Positions 54,674-64,000 of a stretch of 64,000 nt of DNA are shown piece after piece (position 1 is the first letter of the stretch; every line of letters begins with the position of its first letter). The notes beneath the pieces are model-generated. The model saw nothing but the letters and a program-made list of their open reading frames with translations. It had not been told where the DNA came from and made no database searches. The position numbers were made by a program, and so were the translations under genes. Origin of the DNA: Selaginella moellendorffii (lineage: Eukaryota > Streptophyta > Lycopodiopsida > Selaginellales > Selaginellaceae); assembly GCF_000143415.4 (NCBI RefSeq), contig NW_003314276.1, positions 2,169,072 through 2,233,071 on the forward strand. The letters are read 5' to 3'.

Positions 54674-55967
54674 TTTGAGTTATAGATCATGGATATAAAG
54701 TATGGTCTAAATTAGCATATAATTTATATACTTATCCATATTGACAAAGATTAAATAGAAATAGTTAATATAATTTTTTTTATTATGAAAAGCATATGGC
54801 CTACCTAGATAATATTATCTCATATTCATACTCTTGTTAAAAATATAAGTAAATATAAATCATCTATATAGATAAAAACAAAGGGCCTGGACCCCACAGC
54901 CATCTGATCTTGGCTCGAAAGCCATGGTTCTTAGGAAGTGGAGGCCACCCCAGGCCCAAGCCAAGGTTAATAGCCATGGTTTTTTGGGAATATCGACTTA
55001 ATGTTGTGGTGGCCAATGGATGGCATGCATATGTGGCCAGGAAGGGAAGAAGGCATGGTGACAGCTATTACACCATGGACTTCTAGGGTTCCATGGCTGC
55101 TGTGTGTGAGCAGCACCACAAGCGAGGGAGTGTGCCAGCAATGAAGAGCTGCTTTGTTCAAGTTGACTGGTCCCATAGTAGTGGATAATGAGTGCCATGG
55201 CTATCCAACAGCGAGTGCTGTGGGAAATCGATTGATCCACTTTGCTACTGGCACTCAGTTCTCTGGTGAATGTTTACCATTTAAATTTGTGGGCACAGAT
55301 TTGGGAGATTGGGTGCTGGGAAAAGAATTGTTGGGGCACAAGCCATGGACAGTATATGACAAAAAATGTTGCATGTTGTGGGTCTATGGCCCTCTTGCAT
55401 CACTCATGGCTCCTAAAATACTCCTCATGTGAAGGATTGTGTGGGCATGAGAACAAGAGCGCTTGGTGAATTTACTCCCATGCACTTAACGGAGAAAGCA
55501 AAAACAAAGGAAGAAAATCACAATTACTCCCATGCATTTAACGGAATGGTTTTGGCATCTGAGCAACATCTCATAATCACCACCAGACTTGGCAGCCATG
55601 CCCTACAGAAGAATATTGTTTCCTACTATAATTAAAATTTGTTTTGACTTAAGCTTGCCTCAATCACTTAATATAACTAAGATGCCATTTAGCCTATTAT
55701 ACATTTTTCTTCTTTATGTATATATTATAGAGTTTCACCTCACCAATTGATAAGGTAATTCTTTGTCTATATTGACGTATTGATCTGGCAATTACAGAAA
55801 TTCCATATGGATTACTGCTCTCTAGACATGAGATTTTACATTTCAAACATGAGGTTGACACTCAAGGTCTAGGTTAGCTTAGTCTTAATACAAAAAAATT
55901 AAACATCTTTATAGATCTTTTGACTAGCTATAAACATAATTTATTAGTACTATGGAATATCAAGTTT
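54674..55967. other. Unassigned intergenic sequence
   Basis: 54880-55640 is less AT-rich than its surroundings, with short frames but no recognised domain. A 22-bp near repeat, actcccatgcayttaacgg, occurs near 55470 and 55527. This could be an old gene or element fragment. Confidence 0.45.
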
Positions 55968-57051
55968 TGTGAATGCATAGAATATAGAAATTGAAATATA
56001 GAAATGTGCATATCAATTAACCCAAAAACTTTAGCTTATATACAGAAACGAGTGGTCCAGATTAAAACCAATCTGATAGCTATCAAAATCCCACTATGCT
56101 AATATTAGTATACAACACTATAGCTGTATATTTGGACTTCACATCATCCCCTCCTCTTAGAATGATGGTAAACAATCAAGGTTGTCTTGTGGATGGACTG
56201 AGATCTAAAGGATCATTAAGAGGAGGCATCGATGGATTTATAGATGCTATTAGTTGTTTTTTATCTCTTTGTATGAAGTGTTTCAACCACTGCACATACA
56301 CAATTTTTGGGGGATTAGCTTGTTAGATGTCATGTTGAACTTTATAAAATTGCATTCCAACTTATTGCAACACCCAATATGAACCCTTTCACTAAGCAAA
56401 AAGCCTTTTAGACAAACCACATATTGTAAGATTGGGAAAATAGACTAATATCAAATCATTCACTTTATACTCCATATGTAAACAATAATAAGAGTTGTAA
56501 CTCTATTGTTGTCCCATTTGTATACGGCCTAGGTGTTTAATAGACTTTGCTCAGACAAGTGGAAGAATACTCATCAAATACTAATCCCAAGACCTAACAT
56601 TAGCAGCTCATGGCAATCATGAAGGTAAACTCAACTCCAGTGGTAGTATTAAATAATGACTATAAAGGAGTTTATATGGTGAAACATTAATAGAATTTTG
56701 TACCACTGTTATATATGCATACTGAAGAGACTAGCAAATAACCATCCCAATCAGAATGTCAAAAGTTCATGTACTTCATGATCATACTTTTGAAAGTCTG
56801 AACAAGCTATTCTACCAAACCATCTGATTCTGAATGATAAGCACTCATGAAAGTGTGGTGTATATCTAATCGAGATGTCAAAATGTGAAATGCCTCAGCC
56901 ATAAATATGGGATTATTATCTAAAAGAATTTGCTCCAGATAAGAATATTAGAACACCACTTGATTGAGGAGGAAGTGTCTAATAGCAGTTATAAATGTAG
57001 TAGCAAGAGCACCAATTTCCACCCAGTGAGTTAAGTAGTCAGAAGCAATAA
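55968..57051 (-). mobile_element. Ty3/gypsy element 4, 3' end fragment
   Basis: Minus-strand LTR at 55968-56143 followed by integrase sequence matching element 3 (27381-28300), full of stops. It breaks off at the microsatellite starting near 57052; the rest of the element is missing. Confidence 0.85.
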
Positions 57052-57073
57052 TGACATACATACATATATATAT

Positions 57074-57157
<84 letters not shown>

Positions 57158-57164
57158 GTATGTA
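57052..57164. repeat. Complex microsatellite (ta, ca, gtat)
   Basis: catacata, then (ta)n, (ca)n, a long (ta)n and (gtat)n. It lies exactly between gypsy fragment 4 and the 5' end of element 5. A similar run follows element 5 at 63428-63598. Confidence 0.93.
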
Positions 57165-57339
57165 TAGTGAGGTCTAATCATACAACTATAATGCTATATG
57201 CTAATATTAACATAGTGGTATTTTAATAGTTGTTAGATTGGTTTCAATATAAACTACTCGCTACTGTATATAAACTTAGATTTTTGGGATAATTAATATA
57301 TACATTCTATATTCCATTTCAATATTCCATACACTCATA
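57165..57339 (+). repeat. 5' LTR of gypsy element 5
   Basis: 175 bp, matching the reverse complement of the other gypsy LTRs. It contains tgtatataaact as the TATA region. Confidence 0.85.
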
Positions 57340-57589
57340 TTGGTGGAGGTGAAGAGTAATTTTGATTGTTCCTAGGGAGTGCTTGGATTTAGGATTTTGG
57401 TATCTAGATCTCACTTTCCTTATAGCTTTTAGAATTTTAGTTTTTTGGCTTTTTTCCTTTTCATTCATCTTTATAGCAGAGTAGTAGCCTCCCCATCCTT
57501 TAACTCTAGAGTAGTAGTTGGTGCAATTTTTTGATACTATACAATTGTAGTTGAACAATCAAATTTAGTTCATAATAGCATTCATAGCA

Positions 57590-58190
57590 TGTGGTTTAGC
57601 TCCTCCTATTTTTATTGTTAATCCTTTCTTTCAACTGGAATTCTTCTATGGGAATCTTGGGGATGAAGTATACTTTTGTTTTGATCACTTTATAGTGATT
57701 GCTACCTATCATTCTTGGAATGATGTTTGGCATTTACATGAGTTTCCCATGTGTCTCCAAGAGATGATATTGTAGTGATACAATGGTTTGAGTGCAACCA
57801 TTCATGTGGATTGGAGCATTTTTCCATATATCTTTAAGTGTGTATTTGAATATATTGATGATTGTGATAATGCTTTCCAACAATTGCATTATCTTTGTTT
57901 GCGTCACTCTCTGCAAAACTTCTGTGAGAACAAGAAAAAACACATAGCATTTCACCTTCATCTAAACGTGAGATCAAAGGCCTAAAATGGTTCGCCTTGG
58001 CCATCTAGATAACATTGGCATCAGTGCCGAACAAGTTTGCCAGCAACTGTCGAGCATCTTCCACTGCGCTTGAATTTTCACTTCTCAACATGGCCACTAG
58101 AGTCATCTGAGTTAATGATGCAATTTAGTATTTGCTTTCGAAGCCTCTTGTTTCGTGTAAAACCAAATATGTTAAAGCAGATCAAGTTTG
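57590..58190 (+). pseudogene. Gypsy gag remnant
   Basis: Plus-strand gag pieces: a segment matching FLRNPGDDVYHWFDHFTVIA near 57630-57700 and IFKCVFEYIDDCDNAFQQLH near 57829-57890. After a short insertion, ttaatgatgcaattt (58113) resumes gag. The frame is broken by stops and then by the solo LTR. Confidence 0.75.
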
Positions 58191-59043
58191 TGTAATGCAC
58201 ATGAATTTGGAGCCGAACTCCAAACTTGTTGCGTTACAAAATAAAGGTCCAATACACTTTTAATCCCACAAGCACCAACTCCTCATATCTAGCACCTACA
58301 TGCAAAACGGTGTCAAATGGTGTTTGGCATGATTTAAACATACTAGTGGCTTAACGCAAGGAGGAAGGTACCCCACCGACTAGAGCAACATGGAGCTTAG
58401 GCTTAAGCCTAAGTTAAATGCAGAACAAGGAACGATACAGCCTAGTGGGAGTCAAACTAATGTTTCAGATGGTCAGACATGCATTCTATAGCCCCTTCCC
58501 CCCCTTGAGGAACACACGCTTTTGGCTTTACCCCAAACCTCCCTTTAGTATCAAGAGTTAGTCTTTATGATAAGTGTGAAACATACTAAATATGGAATGA
58601 CATTAGATTGCGAATCTAGAAGCATCATAGGATTTAGGACATTCTCTACATTTCATAGATATGCCTCTTGGGCGGATTTAAACATCTACCATAAATAGCA
58701 TATGAATCTGGAATGGAACTAACATAAGGCATGATAGCAAGCATGCTTAATGGACACAATAAACTACTAGTAACAATATTTAGGGACTAGTCTCAATATT
58801 GTGGGGGTTCCCAACATTAATAAGTGCAAATTAATGAATGAGTTTCTCTAACCAGGTCAAGTATATTTTACTTATAGCATTTAAGAATTCCATTTAGGAA
58901 TTAGCAGTTTCTCAACTAACTTGAGTGAAGACCATAAAGGGAACTAGCAATACTGACCTCTTGCCGTCATAGCAGTAAGGAGAGAGTGTCCAAAAGGACT
59001 AGCCAATAAACATCTTTTGATACTCAAAGTCATATTTGCGATA
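58191..59043 (+). mobile_element. Probable solo LTR, family X, second copy
   Basis: 853 bp inserted in gag. It starts tgtaatgcac, ends gcgata and is flanked by gtttg and gttgg, a diverged 5-bp duplication. It matches 15175-16289 from about 58260 on (tagtggcttaacgcaagg, gaggaacacacgcttttggc, ggactagtctcaatattg). The left part differs. Confidence 0.7.
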
Positions 59044-60700
59044 GTTGGGAATATTATGGCTAACACTTCATCAAGATTTTGTAGGATTTGTGCATACACT
59101 TGCTTTAGCCACTCTTGATGATACTCTTCGACTGGTATAATGTTATATGACATTGCCTCTTCCATTTTTTTGTTACACATCCTTTCTTGTGAAAGATGGT
59201 TCTGTTTTGATGGAGCTTGATATTGGTGCTACTTGTGTTCAAGGACAAAGGTGAGGATATGGTCATAGTTATAATATCCATAGCTAGGCATGTGATGAGG
59301 TTGGTCACACATATCAGTGTTGTTAACATTTTCTAGATTAACATCCTCCATTTCTTGAGTGGAGGCTTTGGCATTAATAATGTTCTGTTGGTGCTGATAT
59401 AATGGACAGTTTTGATATAAGGATTCTTTTAGAAAGTGAGGAGTCATGTGAGTAGTGGAAAGTTCTTGCGCAAATAAGTCAATGACCCCTCTATCTTTTT
59501 TTTGAGAGTTCATTTGGCACCAGTTTATTCAGTGTTTACTTTTTAAATTTGTTTTTATAACAAGAGGTCTACTATTATTCTCTCTATATTGGTTGATATA
59601 AAATTAAGTTTATCTTTTATTGTTCGGCATGTTGCCACATATTGCTGTTTATAATTGCGTTGTGCGGTAGAATCAGTCTTCATTTTTTATGGCAATGGCT
59701 ATACATATACATATGCACGGGATGAGACGAACCTAATTGTGTATGTGAGAGATCTCAAGCTTGAACTTCAAATGTTACTAATAGTGCCGATTTAAGTTTT
59801 TGACCTCATCCTTGATATAGATTAGTTGTAGTGCAATCATGTTAAATGGACTTTAAGGCTTCTCCCTCTTATTTTATACATCTTTATATTTTTTCCATTC
59901 TTTTCACTTCCATTCCCATTTATCCCTCTACTTCTACTTTTGCTTTTATCACTTTTATCTCCCCATTACTTCTTATTATGTTTCCATCTTACTCCTCTAT
60001 TCCCTCTTTAGACCCCTTTGATAGTCTTTATATCACAACGGTAGACCAACTCAAGAAGGAGTATACTAATCTCTTCAATTTTAACCTATCGTTTGGGGCT
60101 AAAATTGCAACATATCATCTTATTTTAACTAAATATACTTGTCAAATTAAGGTTCTTATTCAGTTTTGGTCACCAAAGAATATTAAGATTTTACTCGCAA
60201 ACATCAAAGAAATATTAGAGAATCTTGGATATATACCCTCTTCATATTGTTGATCTTTTGGATTATCTAGGGAGAAGTCGTTGGTTCACTAGATTAGATC
60301 TTGCTTCTAAGTATTCATAAGTGCTGATGGTTAATAAAGATGTTCCCAAGACTGCTTTTTATACACTATTTGATTTATACAAGTCTTAATGATGCGTTCA
60401 ATTTGAATAATACTCCAATGACTTTTCAACAAATGATGGATGAAGTTTTTTGCAATATGTTGGAGGTGACTCAAAAGGGATGTGAAAGGAGCACATCTAT
60501 AATGTCAATAAAATATTCAATTAAATATGGGAAGTTAGTTTAAAGTTGAAGGAATCTAAATGCATGTTTAGATCCAAGGACACGAGTTACCTTAGGTACT
60601 ATATTTTTCTTAAAGGTTTGCAAGTTGATCATGATAAACTTGTGGCTATTCTAAAATTCCCTATTTCAAAGTGTATGAATGATGTGAAGTGTTTCTTAGG
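59044..60700 (+). pseudogene. Gypsy gag end, protease and reverse transcriptase remnants
   Basis: gag resumes at gggaatattatggctaacac. Protease-like sequence lies near 59570-59840. RT pieces include FNFNLSFGAKIATYHLILTK (about 60077-60135), NNTPMTFQQMMDEVFCNMLE (about 60408-60467) and LGKV just before the TRIM. Many stops. Confidence 0.75.
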
Positions 60701-60713
60701 CAAGGTGTAGTAT

Positions 60714-61307
60714 TGTAAACTCTTGAGTTTGGACTTCCCGGGAGGTCACCCAACCCAGTACTATTTAAACCCAAAGACGCTTAACTCCAAGTATCCCAAG
60801 ACCCTTAACCGATTGGAAAAGGGGGTGCACTCTTGTTCATGGGCCCTTTCCCTCTATATTTGAACCCCTATGGATCATCTCTCGAGTCGTTCCTTTTGGT
60901 TGCTTACAATCCACCACGCTTCCCTGCAAGTTCACGCCCTCGTGAACGGAAGCTGAGAGCCGCAACTCTCCCGAGAGCCCCGCTCTCTTGACACCCTACC
61001 CCTCGGATCGAGCCCAGCGGGAGTAAACTGGACCAGCCAGATGTCAATTAATATGTGGTGTGATTCCCTAGCCAACCAACAGAGTCGGACCCGAGACCTC
61101 TCTGATACCAAATGTAAACTCCTGAGTTTGGACTTCCCGGGAGGTCACCCAACCCAGTACTATTCAAACCCAAAGACGCTTAACTCCAAGTATCCCAAGA
61201 CCCTTAACCGATTGGAAAAGGGGGTGCACTCTTGTTCATAGGCCCTTTCCCTCTATATTTGAACCCCTATGGATCGTCTCTCGAGTCGTTCCCTTTGGTT
61301 GCTTACA
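60714..61307 (-). mobile_element. TRIM retrotransposon, family 2
   Basis: 594 bp with 195-bp LTRs (60714-60908, 61113-61307) that differ at about five positions. Ends are TG...CA, and the exact target duplication agtat lies at 60709-60713 and 61308-61312. The interior is only 204 bp. Next to the right LTR the minus strand reads tttggtatcagagagg, giving an exact 11-base match to the initiator-Met primer site. There is no coding capacity. Removing it restores RT-RNase H continuity (GKV joined to YLNHFIDHFS). Confidence 0.93.
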
Positions 61308-61309
61308 AG

Positions 61310-63130
61310 TATCTCAATCATTTTATTGATCATTTTTCTAATCATATTGCACCATTGCGAGTGTTATTGAAATCATCAACATTATCTTTCATTTGGTCTA
61401 TAGATTGTGAGCGGGCATTTATAAATCTCAAAAAGTTGTTAATGACTCCTTCAAATTTGGCATATCTTGATTACACTTAATCTTTCAATTTGCACGTGAA
61501 TGCTTTTGATATCGGTCTTAGAGGTATGTTGATGCAAGAAAACCCGAATGTGCTTAGTTAGTGCCATCCCATTATATACATCAACCATACATTACAACTA
61601 ATAAAGGTGAACTACTCCATAATAGAGGAGTATTTAGTAACAATTTAAGGTTTCAAGAAGCTTTATATATATTTGTATAGTTTTCAGACATTACTAGAAG
61701 GTGATAATATTGTGGTTACTTTTTTATTAAAGTGGAACTTAGTTGATTGTATTATAATTTCAAAGTTGTTTATCACTTAAGGAATTCTATAGCTGATACT
61801 GATGCCCTTTCTTAAACTCCTCTCCCTTTTTCACTCTTTTTTCCTATTCCTAATGAGTCTGTTGTTCTAGCATTAGTGGATTTTTAGACAAAGATGCCAT
61901 ACTATTGGTGGTTGTCATACATGATGTTTAGTGTCCATAAAGTGTGGAGCAAGATTTATTTTTTCTTGACGAGGTTTGTGAGGTTCAAAAGGTTAAGTCA
62001 TGAATCTAAAGATTTTATGATAGGTTTGAGAATCTTGCGTCATTTGCTGATAACTTCCCATTTCAAGATTTATAATCTTAATATCACTTTGAGAATGATT
62101 TTCTTTATTTTGTTGATACTGATCTTGATGATCATTTATGGCTAATGGTGCCTTTGATATTTGTTTCACACTTTCTCTATGCTTATTATGACTCTTATAT
62201 TTTAGATGGGCATATAGGATATCAGTATGTGATTTAGAAGTTGCACAAGTTTTTCTAAAAGAATGGTTGGAGTCAATTGGAATTTCTTGTCCATTTAAGT
62301 TGGTGGCATTTAATCTTATAGGGCCTTTTCCACAATCAGTTGTTAACAATAAGTACATCATTATTACCTCCGACTACTTGACTCATTGGGTGGAAATCAG
62401 TGCTCTTACTAGTGTATTAGTAATTGCTATTAGGTATATCCTCTTCAATTGAGTGGTGTTTCAACATTCCTGTTTGAAGTAGATTCTCTTGGATAATAGT
62501 CCCATATTTATAGCTGACACAATTCATGTTTTAATGTCTTGGCTAGGCATATGCCACACTTTATGAGTGCTTCCACAAATAGATGGTTTAGTGGATGGCT
62601 TATTTGGACCTTTAAAGGGATTATTGAGAAGTACATGAACTTTTAGCACTTGGATTGGGATAGTTATTTTCTGTCTTTTCAGTATGCATATGTTACAAGG
62701 TACAAAGTTTTGTTAATACTTCACTATATAAACTCCTATATGGTCATGATCCGATCTACCAATAGAATTGAGTTTACCTATCATAAGCTATTGATGCTAA
62801 GTCTTGGGATTAATATTTAAAGAGCATTTTACCACTTATTCGAGAGGAGATTACTGAACACTTGGGCCGCATATATATGGGACAAAAAAAGTGCTACAAC
62901 TCCAATCATCATCCATCTATAAAGTACAAAATAGACAATTTAGTATTAGTCTATTTCCCAATCTTACAATAAGTGGTTTGTGTAAGGAGCTCCTTACTCA
63001 GTGGAAGAGACCATATTGGGTGTTGTAGCAAGTTGGATCACAAGTTTATGAGGTTTGGCATGATATTCAATAGGCCAATCCTTCAAAAATTATGTATATA
63101 CAGCAATTTAAACACTTCATGTAAAGGGAT
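61310..63130 (+). pseudogene. Gypsy RNase H and integrase remnants
   Basis: RNase H pieces near 61313-61780 (SSTLSFIWSIDCERAFINLK). Integrase pieces follow near 62267-62452 (FKLVAFNLIGPFPQSVVNNK, YIIITSDYLTHWVEISAL) and on to about 63130. Stops are frequent. Confidence 0.8.
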
Positions 63131-63252
63131 TAAGAACAATTGACACCACCTACAAATCCACCAATGCTTCTTCCTCTTAATGTTCCTCTAAATTCCAGCC
63201 TATTCACAAGAGAACGATGACAGTTTTCCATCATTCCGAGAGGAGAGGATGA

Positions 63253-63427
63253 TATGAAGTTTAAGTGTACGGCTATAATGCTATATACTAATATTAATGT
63301 AGTGGGATTTTGATAATTGTTGAAATAGTTTCAATCGAGACCACTCGCTCCTATATATAAGCTAAGGTTTTTAGGCTCATTAAAATATATATTTCTAAAT
63401 TAAATTTCTATATTCCATACACTCACT
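63253..63427 (+). repeat. 3' LTR of gypsy element 5
   Basis: About 175 bp, matching 57165-57339 and ending ccatacactcac. Confidence 0.85.
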
Positions 63428-63434
63428 ATACACA

Positions 63435-63482
<48 letters not shown>

Positions 63483-63533
63483 CACACATACATATACATA
63501 TACATATATACATATATATGACGTATGTATGTC

Positions 63534-63564
<31 letters not shown>

Positions 63565-63598
63565 TGTATATATGTATATATATATACATATATATACC
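63428..63598. repeat. Complex microsatellite (ca, ta, gtat)
   Basis: Long (ca)n, then mixed tata/cata and (gtat)n repeats. Composition resembles the tract at 57052-57164 on the other side of element 5. Confidence 0.93.
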
Positions 63599-64000
63599 CC
63601 CCACCCCGCTTGAGGAACACATGCTTTGGGCTTTCACCCCAAGCCACCTTTAGTACCGGGAGTTAGTCTTTGGGACAAGCTTGAAGGAATAACTTTAGGT
63701 TGCGAATTTGGACACGGAATGAACACCATTGTGTTCAGGCCAACCTCTACATTCCGTAAACATGCTAAATGAGCGAATCTAGACACTTTCTATAAATAGC
63801 ATTTGGGACCGAAATGAGATTAACACAAAGGGTGTGATAGCGAGGGTGTTTGGTAGACACGGTAAGCTATCATCCGGCAATATTGAGGGACTAGTCTCAA
63901 TATGCGAGGGTTCTTGCCAAGCCAGTGCAAGACAGAGCAAAAGAGAACTAAAAAGCCGGGCCAAGTATGCTTGGCCAAATAAACACTTAGGAATTATGTC
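63599..64000 (+). mobile_element. Family X LTR fragment running off the window
   Basis: From cttgaggaacacatgctttg to the end this matches the 3' part of the family X LTR at 15715-16120. The left part is replaced by the microsatellite; the right end is outside the window. Confidence 0.75.

Larger units (their letters stand above)
57165..63427 (+). mobile_element. Ty3/gypsy element 5, old and with nested insertions
   Basis: Plus-strand element of the same family. LTRs are at 57165-57339 and 63253-63427, and the leader tggtggaggtgaag follows the 5' LTR. A purine tract, ccgagaggagagg, precedes the 3' LTR. gag, protease, RT, RNase H and integrase are recognisable but riddled with stops. It holds a probable solo LTR (58191-59043), an unrelated short insertion in gag (about 57900-58105) and a TRIM (60714-61307). 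Confidence 0.88.

Noticed and set aside
56948-57181. Short minus-strand frame rich in Tyr/Ile/Cys/Val
   Set aside because: It translates the ta/ca microsatellite joined to integrase debris.

Overview
The window is plant nuclear DNA, most like a lycophyte such as Selaginella. This is inferred from gene families and architecture, not from any search. Spliceosomal introns are mostly 48-75 bp. One PPR protein is built almost wholly of 31-residue S-type motifs, a style common in lycophytes. Plant-specific families are present (RWP-RK, TCP, germin-like, GH17-X8, chloroplast DUF1995 and DUF3067). AT-rich Ty3/gypsy tracts alternate with GC-rich gene islands.

Layout. 1-6.9 kb and 11.9-22.8 kb are two copies of one segmental duplication. 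Each holds a decayed Ty3/gypsy element, a His-rich one-helix membrane-protein sequence and PPR debris. Between them lie a C2H2 zinc-finger gene and an RWP-RK gene. The second copy was remodelled by two small inversions and two probable solo LTRs; one of these (19394-21154) carries a 530-bp hexamer minisatellite. A PPR gene (23.1-24.5 kb) and a germin-like gene (25.8-26.4 kb) follow. A third gypsy element (27206-32653) has a very young 673-bp TRIM nested in its gag gene. An older TRIM of the same family lies just beyond it.

34.1-46.2 kb is the gene-dense island: DUF3067 protein (-), MRS2/CorA Mg transporter (+), two tail-to-tail GH17-X8 glucanases, DUF1995 protein (-), prefoldin subunit 5 (+) and a class I TCP factor (-). 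Exon models were built by hand and read through in frame. Two head-to-head pairs share very short promoters (169 and 66 bp between start codons). The DUF3067-MRS2 pair may coordinate two plastid proteins. A P-class PPR protein with about 19 repeats lies at 50.2-52.6 kb. A very AT-rich gene at 53.8-54.7 kb encodes a secreted protein with an unrecognised N-terminal domain and a bulb-type lectin domain. From 56 kb to the end the window is nested retrotransposon debris, including a second TRIM family (60714-61307) and complex microsatellites.

Most striking: three TRIM copies of two families with exact target-site duplications; reciprocal decay of a duplicated PPR/DUF3067 gene pair (one copy kept each gene); and the AT-rich lectin gene. 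No RNA genes or CRISPR arrays were recognised.
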